Assembly: GCA_034429275.1 (NCBI GenBank)
Contig: DAOUFU010000096.1
Location: forward strand, 1 to 11,863
DNA from: DAOUFU01 sp034429275
GTDB taxonomy: Bacteria > Chloroflexota > Anaerolineae > Aggregatilineales > Aggregatilineaceae
DNA length: 11,863 nt
Direction: 5' to 3'
The notes below the pieces were generated by a model that was not told where the DNA came from, ran no database searches, and saw nothing but the letters and a program-made list of their open reading frames with translations. The translations under genes and the position numbers were made by a program. Of the stretch, positions 5,867-11,863 are shown piece by piece (position 1 is the stretch's first letter; each line of letters starts with the position of its first letter).

Positions 5867-7261
5867 ATGGTTGACCAACTGCACTTCAAATATACCTTGA
5901 GCGAATCCCAAATGCCGCGCGCCTGGTACAACATCGTGCCAGACCTGCCGCGCCCCCTGCCGCCCGTCCTGCACCCGGCTACCCAGAAACCCGTCGGGCC
6001 GGACGATCTCGCGCCGCTGTTCCCCATGTCGCTGATCCTGCAGGAGGTCAGCCAGGACCGTTACATCGAGATTCCCGCCCCCGTGCGCCGCGTGTATGCC
6101 CAGTGGCGGCCTTCGCCCCTGTTCCGTGCGCGCCGCCTGGAACAGGCGCTCGACACGCCCGCCCGCATCTATTACAAGTACGAAGGGGGCAGCCCGGTGG
6201 GCAGCCACAAGCCCAATACCGCCGTCCCCCAGGTGTTCTATAACAAAGAGGCCGGCATCAAGAAGATCAGCACCGAGACCGGCGCGGGCCAGTGGGGATC
6301 GTCGCTGGCGATGGCGGGCGCGTTCTTCGGCGTGGAGATCGAGGTCTTCATGGTGCGCGTCAGCTACGAGCAGAAGCCGTTCCGCCGCAGCATGATGCAC
6401 ACCTATGGAGCGACCGTGCACGCCAGCCCTACCAACCTGACCGAGGCCGGGCGCGCTGTGCTCGCCAAAGACCCGAACACACCCGGCAGCCTGGGCATCG
6501 CCATCAGCGAGGCGGTCGAAGTGGCGGCCAAGAGCGGCGGCAAGGTCAAGTATTCGCTCGGCTCGGTGCTCAATCACGTCATGCTGCACCAGACCATCGT
6601 CGGCGAAGAGGCGCTGCTGCAAATGGCCCTGGCCGACGATTACCCGGATGTGGTGATCGGCTGTGTGGGCGGCGGCAGCAACATGGCCGGGTTGATCATG
6701 CCCTTCATCCGCGAAGCGCGCGAGAAGAAGCTCAACACGCGCTTCCTGGCGGCAGAACCGGCGGCCTGCCCCAGCATGACTCGCGGCGTGTATGCCTACG
6801 ATTTTGGCGACACGGTGGGTCTGACCCCGCTGGTCAAGATGCACACGCTCGGCCACGACTTCATCCCGCCGGGAATCCACGCGGGCGGGCTGCGCTATCA
6901 CGGCATGTCGCCGCTGATGTCGTTCCTGCACGAGGAAGGCATCGTCGAGGCGCAGGCCTATCACCAGAACGGCGTGTTCGAGGCGGCGGTGTTGTTCGCC
7001 CGCCAGGAAGGCATCGTGCCCGCGCCGGAGAGCGCTCACGCCATCCGCGCCGCCATCAACGAGGCGCTTGAGGCCAAACAGGCGGGCCAGGAACGTGTGA
7101 TCCTGTTCAACCTGAGCGGTCACGGTCACTTCGACATGTACTCGTATGACAAGTACTTCGAAGGGCTGCTGGAGGACTACGACTATCCCGCCGAGGCCAT
7201 CGCCGATGCCCAAACGCGGATGCCTAAGGTGGACGAATCCGCCCTGGTCGCCGGGGACTGA
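5867..7261 (+). CDS. trpB: TrpB2-type tryptophan synthase beta chain
   Basis: A 464-residue PLP enzyme that makes L-tryptophan from indole and L-serine. ATG 5867 is chosen because AGGAGGAG (5851-5858) precedes it by 8 bases; an in-frame ATG at 5837 lacks such a site. The N-terminal extension (residues 1-80, FKYTLSESQMPRAWYNIVPD) and the ends GLRYHGMSP (341-349) and NLSGHGHFD (415-423) mark the TrpB2 group rather than TrpB1. The PLP lysine is K115 in GSHKPNTA, the catalytic glutamate is probably E137 in TETGAGQWGSS, and the phosphate loop is GGGSN (268-272). No trpA or other trp gene is next to it, which is common for TrpB2; indole salvage or partnering with a distant TrpA is possible. Expression is controlled by the Trp T-box upstream. 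Confidence 0.95.
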   Translation: MVDQLHFKYTLSESQMPRAWYNIVPDLPRPLPPVLHPATQKPVGPDDLAPLFPMSLILQEVSQDRYIEIPAPVRRVYAQWRPSPLFRARRLEQALDTPARIYYKYEGGSPVGSHKPNTAVPQVFYNKEAGIKKISTETGAGQWGSSLAMAGAFFGVEIEVFMVRVSYEQKPFRRSMMHTYGATVHASPTNLTEAGRAVLAKDPNTPGSLGIAISEAVEVAAKSGGKVKYSLGSVLNHVMLHQTIVGEEALLQMALADDYPDVVIGCVGGGSNMAGLIMPFIREAREKKLNTRFLAAEPAACPSMTRGVYAYDFGDTVGLTPLVKMHTLGHDFIPPGIHAGGLRYHGMSPLMSFLHEEGIVEAQAYHQNGVFEAAVLFARQEGIVPAPESAHAIRAAINEALEAKQAGQERVILFNLSGHGHFDMYSYDKYFEGLLEDYDYPAEAIADAQTRMPKVDESALVAGD

Positions 7262-7324
7262 GGCAGGCACTCAGCCCACCGGGCAGAGGCGGGTTTGACG
7301 CGCTCTGACCCTTTGAGCGGCTGT

Positions 7325-7458
7325 GAGGGGGCGAGATCAACCATTCGCCCCCTCGCGCCAGGAGGCGCTGTCCGGCCTCATATCCGATCACATGGCCAAC
7401 AGGTTTCAGGGACAGACGATGCGCGTCAACTGACACAGCCCTTTTGATGCGATTGCCC
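7325..7458. repeat. Degenerate half copy of the foldback repeat
   Basis: A perfect 10-bp hairpin GAGGGGGCGA/TCGCCCCCTC (7325-7334/7345-7354) and a second hairpin GCGCC/GGCGC (7355-7359/7364-7368) stand where the palindrome and its partner hairpin would be. They are followed by ATCCGATCACATGGCC, TTTCAGGGACAGACGATGCG and the distal stem CGCGTCAA/TTGATGCG (7422-7429/7444-7451), ending ATTGCCC, as in the outer arm of copy B read in reverse. It starts 63 bp after the trpB2-like stop. The first hairpin could help end trpB transcription but has no T run. Confidence 0.7.
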
Positions 7459-7474
7459 GACACTCACCCGTAGA

Positions 7475-7723
7475 GGGGTGCATTCCATTTTCGGGGCATG
7501 AGACTGTGGGGGTTGCCCGGCCTCACCCCCGCGCGGCCAAAACCGGGCCGCTCCGCCCCCTCTCCGAAAATTTTCGGAGAGGGGGCAGACCAGGCGCCTT
7601 CCATGAGGCGCGCAGGTCGGGGGTGAGGCCAGCCGTTCGCCCACCCCTATCCGCTCACCTTATCAGAATGCACGACGGGGGCAAAGTCCTCGCAATTTCG
7701 CCCCCAATTTGGAATGCATCCCC
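7475..7723. repeat. Foldback repeat copy C with its own terminal inverted repeats
   Basis: The ends GGGGTGCATTCCA (7475-7487) and TGGAATGCATCCCC (7710-7723) are imperfect inverted repeats. Inside are the arm GGCCTCACCCCC (7519-7530), the perfect 32-bp palindrome (7555-7586), the hairpin GCGCCTT/GAGGCGC (7594-7600/7605-7611), the arm GGGGGTGAGGCC (7619-7630), a mirror of the left-arm segment (TTCGCCC, TATCCGCTCAC, GAATGCAC), and the hairpin GGGGGC/GCCCCC (7677-7682/7700-7705). The remaining bases between the trpB2-like gene and the next gene (7262-7796) hold only this copy, the degenerate half and a -10 box. Confidence 0.85.
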
Positions 7724-7749
7724 GCAGAGCACCGATCCACCACCCCCGG

Positions 7750-7755
7750 TATAAT
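7750..7755 (+). promoter_or_regulatory. -10 box of the repetitive small-protein gene
   Basis: A perfect TATAAT lies 42 bp before the ATG at 7797. No convincing -35 hexamer is found at 16-18 bp. Transcription would begin near 7762. Copy C ends 26 bp upstream. Confidence 0.5.
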
Positions 7756-7796
7756 GAGGATCATCACGGTTCGGTCAGGTGAATGGGGGTACGACC

Positions 7797-8402
7797 ATGC
7801 AGCGGCAATTGCGCGATGCGATCAAAACCAAGTACGGTGTCTCCAACAGAACGAGCAACCAGATAATTCAGGCGCTGGCCGAGGTCGAGAGAAATCGCCA
7901 GCGCGCCACAGCGACCATTCCCCGGCGGCCCGGCAGTGACTCCGCGCCCGCGGCACAGCCCGCGCACACGGCACAAGCCGCGCCCGCGTCTCAAGCGACC
8001 CAGGCGGCGCAGGCCTTCCACGCGGCGCAAGCCGCCAGGCCCCAAAGCGATGACCAGGTCCCCGACATCGCCGATATCCTCGGCGGAATGATGGGCGGGG
8101 CTGGGGGCGGCGGACTGCTCGGCCTGATCCTCGGCCTGCTGGCCAGACTGTTCGGCATGGGCCGAACCGGCCAGGGCCAGAGCGGCGTCAACGCGGCGAA
8201 TGTTCTGAATGACCTGCTGGGCGGCGCGACTCACCCCAGCCAGGCCCCCGATCTCGCCAGCATTGTGCAGGGCCTGCTCACCGGCGGCTCAACCTCAGGA
8301 TCAGGCGGCCAGGCCCCCGACATCGAAAACCTGGTGACGAGTCTGCTGAGCGGCAGGCAGGCATCATCGGCGCGCGGGAAGACGTTCCTGCGCCGCAAGT
8401 AG
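7797..8402 (+). CDS. Hypothetical protein with four PDIxxLLxG-type repeats
   Basis: A 201-residue protein that I do not recognise. ATG 7797 is chosen for GGGGG (7785-7789) at 7-bp spacing; an in-frame GTG at 7779 is an alternative. Residues 1-37 form a charged helical segment (QRQLRDAIKTKYGVSNRTSNQIIQ). Residues about 48-82 are an Ala/Gln/Pro low-complexity linker. Residues 88-188 contain four similar units: PDIADILGGMMGG, VNAANVLNDLLGG, PDLASIVQGLLTGG and PDIENLVTSLLSG. Between units 1 and 2 is a hydrophobic Gly/Leu stretch (GGGGLLGLILGLLARLFGMG, 103-122) that might enter a membrane. The C-terminus is basic (GKTFLRRK). There is no signal peptide. The Gly/Leu repeats faintly recall DUF937/YidB-like proteins, a weak guess. 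Confidence 0.75.
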   Translation: MQRQLRDAIKTKYGVSNRTSNQIIQALAEVERNRQRATATIPRRPGSDSAPAAQPAHTAQAAPASQATQAAQAFHAAQAARPQSDDQVPDIADILGGMMGGAGGGGLLGLILGLLARLFGMGRTGQGQSGVNAANVLNDLLGGATHPSQAPDLASIVQGLLTGGSTSGSGGQAPDIENLVTSLLSGRQASSARGKTFLRRK

Positions 8403-8415
8403 ATTCCGCCAAATC

Positions 8416-8460
8416 GCCCTGCCCGGCCCTTCTCCGAAATCCGTAAGGGTCAGGCAGGGC
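8416..8460. other. Hairpin after the small repetitive gene
   Basis: GCCCTGCC (8416-8423) and GGCAGGGC (8453-8460) are perfect inverted repeats, with CCCTT/AAGGG nested inside. It starts 13 bp after the stop and runs into the outer end of repeat copy D. Lacking a T run, it is either a weak terminator or part of the repeat. Confidence 0.45.
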
Positions 8461-8806
8461 AAATCCTCGCAATTCGGACACTGCCGGGGGTGTTCCCTGC
8501 GGCGACGCTGAAGCGCCGTCTTTTTTCAGCGCCGTTGATGGTGCCTGGCATGCCGGGCCTGTGCCCTGATGCACGTTGGCAAATTGATCGGATATGAGAG
8601 GGCGAAGGGCTGGCCTCACCCCCGCGCGGCCAAAACCGGGCCGCTTCGCCCCCTCTCCGAAAATTTTCGGAGAGGGGGCAGACCAGGCGCCTCCCAAGAG
8701 GCGCGCAGGTCGGGGGTGAGGCCGGACTCTCGCGGATCACCATCGCGGGTTATTGTCTCAACGTGCATCAGGGCGCAGACGATGCGCCGATCTGGCACTC
8801 TGCCCC
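8453..8806. repeat. Foldback repeat copy D (about 354 bp)
   Basis: The left end GGCAGGGCAAA (8453-8463) matches copy B and the right end is CTCTGCCCC (8798-8806). Between them are CCCTGATGCAC, GATCGGATATGAG, the arm GGCCTCACCCCC (8612-8623), the GCGGCC/GGCCGC hairpin, the perfect 32-bp palindrome (8648-8679), the hairpin GCGCCTC/GAGGCGC (8687-8693/8698-8704), the arm GGGGGTGAGGCC (8712-8723), and GTGCATCAGG with CAGACGATGCG. The distal-arm sequence 8464-8560 differs from copy B and has its own CGGCGCTGAA-type stem (GACGCTGAAGCGCCGTC region). It fills nearly the whole 425-bp gap 8403-8827, which holds no gene. Confidence 0.82.
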
Positions 8807-8821
8807 TGGCTGCGCTAGAGT
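8792..8821 (+). promoter_or_regulatory. Putative promoter for a leaderless M23 gene
   Basis: CTGGCA (8792-8797), an 18-bp spacer and TAGAGT (8816-8821) end 6 bases before the ATG at 8828. Transcription would then begin at or next to the A of the start codon. No Shine-Dalgarno sequence precedes this ATG, which fits. The -35 part overlaps the end of repeat copy D. The -10 matches only four of six bases. Confidence 0.45.
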
Positions 8822-8827
8822 CTGGGC

Positions 8828-10552
8828 ATGATTCGTCGTCGCTCGATCCTGCTGATCGCCGTCCTGCTGCTTGCCGCCCTGCCTGCCTCTGCACGCGCCG
8901 ATGTGCACGCCCGGCAGGGCGATCCCGCCCCCGCGCCCGATTTTCCGCCGTTTTCGTGGCCGCTGGCGGGCGATCCGGGACCGAATACCTGGTTGTACGA
9001 GCAGCACTTCGGCAACACACCCTCGGCCTTCAACTTCGGCAACATCTGGTATCCTGCCGGGCAGGGGCTGCATTTTGGCCTGGATATTGAGGTCATGTGC
9101 GGCACGCCGGTGCTCGCCATCGCCGACGGCGTGGTGACGACGGTGGACGGCGAGAACTTCGGCTCCGCCCCGCACAACCTGGTGATCCGCCACACCGGCA
9201 CCGGCTACAGTTCGCTCTATGGGCACCTGCTCGAAACGCCGCGCCTGCGCTATGGGCAGATCGTCCGGCGCGGCGAGGTGATCGCGCTCTCCGGCGACCC
9301 GGATAATTCGTGCGAATCGCGCCCGCACCTGCATCTCGAAATCCGCAGCGAAAACTACACCATCAGCTATAACCCAGTGCCGTTCTTCGATGTTCACTGG
9401 CACATGCTCGCCAGTTTTGGACCCTACGACAATGCCTTCCAGCAGGACCTGCAAACCCCCTATCGCTGGATGACCCTCGAATCTCAGCCGGACGTGATCT
9501 TCGGCGCGGATATTGTCAACCGCTACACCGTGACCCTGCCGATCAAGCTGGAACTGCGCGCGCCGCTCAACCCGCCGATCGCCCGCCACTTGCCGACGGT
9601 CACGCCGCGGACGACCGTCACCGCCAGCGTGATCACGGCGGAGCGCTGGGCGATTGGCTCGTGGTGGCTGCCCACCGATCCCGCTGCCGTCTACCTGGTG
9701 GACGTGGTGCCCGGCCAGGGATCGGGGGTCTTCCGCCAGCCACTGGACGGCACACCGCGCGCGTATGTCGGGCCGGTGCCGCCTGCGCAGACCTCGCCGG
9801 ACGGCACGATCACCGTGCAGCGCCAGCCCGACGGCAGCATGAAGCTCACCGACACTCGCACCGGCGGCTCGTGGGAGGTCCTGACTCAGGGCGTCTACCC
9901 GGCCATCTCGCCGGACAACAGGCAGCTCTTGTGGGAAGTCTATTACGGCGAACTGGTGCCCGGCACTTCGCACCCTGGCGTCGAGGTCTGGGTGAGCGAT
10001 ATAGACGGCGGGCGGGCGCGCGTCGTGCATACCCTGGCTAACGGCTATACCCAATGGCTGGACGATCACCGGCTGTTGGGTGTGCGGCGCATCAGCTACA
10101 CCGCCGACGTGGAACTGTACATCCTCGACCTGAATGAGCCGGGCTGGCCCCAGCCGCAGATGCTCGGCACCTATCGCTACCTGCGCGGCCTGCAGATTGC
10201 GCCGGGCGGCGGGCGCGTGGCCTTCTTCCTGCCCTTCCAGGACGATCCCGCCGCCAGTGGAATCTACGTGCAGCCCACCGAAGCCGGACGCGCGGCGGTG
10301 AAGCTCGACTTTATCGGTGCCTATCGCTGGCGCGACGACCGCTCGCTCTATACGCTCAGCTTCGACGCCAGCACCGACGTTCACACGCTCGGCGTGGCGG
10401 ATGTGGTGCGCCGCACTCACCTCACGCTGACTGCCCCCGCCGATCTGCCGCTGCGCGTGGCCAACGGCGAATGGAGCGTCTCGCCGGACGGCGCGCATAT
10501 CGTCTACGTGGACCCCGCCGATTACAGCCTGCGCCTGCTCACGGTGCGCTGA
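8828..10552 (+). CDS. Secreted M23 (LytM) metallopeptidase with C-terminal propeller
   Basis: A 574-residue protein. The signal peptide is IRRRSILLIAVLLLAALPASARA (cleavage near residue 24). Residues about 76-175 form an M23/LytM domain: the zinc motif HFGLD (His82, Asp86), YGHL (His133) and HLHLE (His167, His169) are all present, so it should be an active zinc endopeptidase. By family it would cut peptidoglycan cross-bridges or related peptides outside the membrane. Residues about 270-574 look like a TolB-like beta-propeller, less regular than in the 485-2299 protein, with AISPDNRQLLW and VSPDGAHIVYV as the clearest blades. The central part (about 190-270) is unassigned. The ATG is supported by the signal peptide; no ribosome site is seen. 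The peptidase-propeller fusion is uncommon in my experience. Confidence 0.9.
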   Translation: MIRRRSILLIAVLLLAALPASARADVHARQGDPAPAPDFPPFSWPLAGDPGPNTWLYEQHFGNTPSAFNFGNIWYPAGQGLHFGLDIEVMCGTPVLAIADGVVTTVDGENFGSAPHNLVIRHTGTGYSSLYGHLLETPRLRYGQIVRRGEVIALSGDPDNSCESRPHLHLEIRSENYTISYNPVPFFDVHWHMLASFGPYDNAFQQDLQTPYRWMTLESQPDVIFGADIVNRYTVTLPIKLELRAPLNPPIARHLPTVTPRTTVTASVITAERWAIGSWWLPTDPAAVYLVDVVPGQGSGVFRQPLDGTPRAYVGPVPPAQTSPDGTITVQRQPDGSMKLTDTRTGGSWEVLTQGVYPAISPDNRQLLWEVYYGELVPGTSHPGVEVWVSDIDGGRARVVHTLANGYTQWLDDHRLLGVRRISYTADVELYILDLNEPGWPQPQMLGTYRYLRGLQIAPGGGRVAFFLPFQDDPAASGIYVQPTEAGRAAVKLDFIGAYRWRDDRSLYTLSFDASTDVHTLGVADVVRRTHLTLTAPADLPLRVANGEWSVSPDGAHIVYVDPADYSLRLLTVR

Positions 10553-10709
10553 AAGACCGCTCAAAAACCCTGCGCAAATGGTCTCTCACCCCACCCATCG
10601 ACCCCTTCCTGGCACTCCGCAGGTCATTCGTTGATCGAGCGGATTTCTCTGGTAAGAACTATTCCTATACACTATAGATAATCAGCGATTTATTAACGGA
10701 GGGGTTGAT

Positions 10710-11863
10710 ATGGGAACCAGAAGGCTTTTGCCGTTTGGCATACTGGCGCTTGGCGTGGCAGTGATCGCTATGCTGGTGGGGGGCGCGCCAATTGGCCGAT
10801 CCGCCCTCGCCCAGGACGACACGCCCGCCGGAGTGATCGCGTTTGTCGGCGCGGATTCGCTGGCAGCGCGGATTTACCTGCTCGATGTCACCACCGGGCA
10901 GATGGGGACCATTGACACGCCGGTGCTGCCCGAAGCCGACCTGGCCTGGCAGCCGGGCGGCACGATGCTGGCCTTCACCACGACCGGCGGCAATTACGGC
11001 GTGCTGACGGCAATGACCGGCTGCTTCACTGCACCCTTCTCTTGCACCGCGGTCACCCTGTTTGACCCGGCAGAGCCGGTACTCGGCATCGAATGGACGC
11101 CCGACGGTGCGTGGCTGCTGCTGCTCCACGAAGACTCGATTGAGGTGGTGCGGCCTGTCGCTTCGTCGCTGAGCGTGGCGCTCAGCATTGAGGCGGTGTG
11201 CGGCAACGGGCTGTTGATGGTGGGCGGAGACGAGTATCTGCTGTGCGCCGAACCAGGACTCTCTGGCACAACCGTCAGCGTCAACCGGTTTGGCGCGGTC
11301 TCCGGGACCAGCATCCCGCTGGAACTGGTGCGCGAAGTGGGCACCTACCCCGCCATCACCGCGATGGCCCTCAACGGCACCGGGCATGTCGTGGTGGGCA
11401 CCAGCGAGGCGGGCGGGGAATCCGGTTGGGTCAGCGCGCCGGACAGCCCGGCACGGCGCATCTCGCCCAGCCAGATTCACATCGCCAGCGCGGGGTTCAC
11501 CAGCGACCAACTGGCGCTGGCGGCGGCAGTCGCCGACTCGACCGGGGACGCCACCCTGCGCGACGGCGACCGGGGTGAACTGTTCCTGTACGATTTCGCC
11601 ACCGGCGCGCTCACCCAGGCGCCCGGTTTCACCGGCGCGACGAGCGTCGCCACCGTGGCCGACAGCAGCCTGGTGCTGGTCGTGCTCGACCGGCAGTCGT
11701 TCGCCTTCTTCTCGCCTTCCACCCTGCTCAAGACGCCTGTGACCATGTCGGCGATGCTGCCCGGCATTGAGATCATCCGCGCGGAATGGCACTACGCCGA
11801 GGGATCGCTGCCCCCTGTCCCGGCGGCAACTTCGGCCCCGCCGCCGACCATCGCCCCACCGGC
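10710..11863 (+). CDS. Secreted propeller-like protein, cut by the window end
   Basis: The frame opens at ATG 10710 behind GGAGGGG (10698-10704) and stays open for 384 codons to the window edge. A signal peptide (GTRRLLPFGILALGVAVIAMLVGG, with SALA-QDD as the likely cut at 34) is followed by weak propeller repeats, e.g. LAWQPGGTMLAFTTTGG and IEWTPDGAWLLLLHED. The visible end is a Pro/Ala/Thr linker (LPPVPAATSAPPPTIAPP) like the one between propeller and C-terminal domain in the 485-2299 protein, so another domain probably lies beyond. Residues include several cysteines near 108-116 and 172. The 157-bp gap before it (10553-10709) has no gene; it is AT-rich near 10660-10700 with -10-like TATAGA (10673-10678) but no clear -35. 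Function unknown. Confidence 0.85.
   Translation, partial: MGTRRLLPFGILALGVAVIAMLVGGAPIGRSALAQDDTPAGVIAFVGADSLAARIYLLDVTTGQMGTIDTPVLPEADLAWQPGGTMLAFTTTGGNYGVLTAMTGCFTAPFSCTAVTLFDPAEPVLGIEWTPDGAWLLLLHEDSIEVVRPVASSLSVALSIEAVCGNGLLMVGGDEYLLCAEPGLSGTTVSVNRFGAVSGTSIPLELVREVGTYPAITAMALNGTGHVVVGTSEAGGESGWVSAPDSPARRISPSQIHIASAGFTSDQLALAAAVADSTGDATLRDGDRGELFLYDFATGALTQAPGFTGATSVATVADSSLVLVVLDRQSFAFFSPSTLLKTPVTMSAMLPGIEIIRAEWHYAEGSLPPVPAATSAPPPTIAPP

Noticed and set aside
5849..7270. Long minus-strand open frame opposite the trpB2-like gene
   Set aside because: High-GC shadow; the plus strand has a conserved enzyme, a ribosome site, a T-box and a promoter.
5089..8806. CRISPR array
   Set aside because: The repeats are hundreds of bases long, irregularly spaced and palindromic, with genes between them; no short regular spacers and no cas genes.
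8768..10564. Long minus-strand open frame opposite the M23 gene
   Set aside because: Arg/His/Gly-rich shadow composition without any domain; the plus strand has an intact M23 domain and signal peptide.
10665..11792. Long minus-strand open frame opposite the last gene
   Set aside because: Shadow composition; the plus-strand frame has a ribosome site, a signal peptide and propeller repeats.

Overview
The window looks like chromosomal DNA of a GC-rich bacterium, most likely a Chloroflexota member of the Anaerolineae type. That is an inference from gene content: several secreted proteins with SH3-like and TolB-type (WSPDG) propeller repeats, Pro/Ala/Thr linkers, a transcriptional T-box and sigma70-type promoters. 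No marker gene is present to prove the placement.

Layout. The left edge (1-112) is the tail of an IS481-like insertion sequence whose last bases fall at the dyad centre of a repeat copy (A, about 113-260). A tRNA-Glu(UUC) gene follows with its own promoter (271-299) and terminator (399-432). Then come an SH3 plus propeller secreted protein (minus, 485-2299), a divergent winged-helix/Fe-S protein (plus, 2595-3659), and a convergent SH3 plus alpha/beta-hydrolase secreted enzyme (minus, 3712-4989). Next is an intergenic region with repeat copy B between two divergent promoters, then a tryptophan T-box leader (5524-5775) and a TrpB2-type tryptophan synthase beta gene (5867-7261). The right part holds a degenerate repeat half and copy C, a small repetitive protein of unknown function (7797-8402), repeat copy D, a secreted M23 metallopeptidase/propeller fusion (8828-10552) and a secreted propeller-like protein cut by the window end (10710-11863).

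Working together. The genes do not form one pathway; each seems to have its own transcription start. One metabolic control circuit is clear: the trpB2-like gene sits behind a T-box whose specifier codon reads UGG, so uncharged tRNA-Trp should switch it on. Four proteins are exported and probably act at the cell surface.

The most unusual signal is a family of foldback repeats (copies A, B, C, D and a degenerate half). They share a perfect 32-bp palindrome, flanking hairpins whose pairing is kept while sequence changes, and 12-bp inverted arms (GGCCTCACCCCC/GGGGGTGAGGCC). Copies A, B and D end within roughly 10-20 bp of a recognisable promoter. They look like non-autonomous mobile elements (MITE-like), possibly with a structural or regulatory role.
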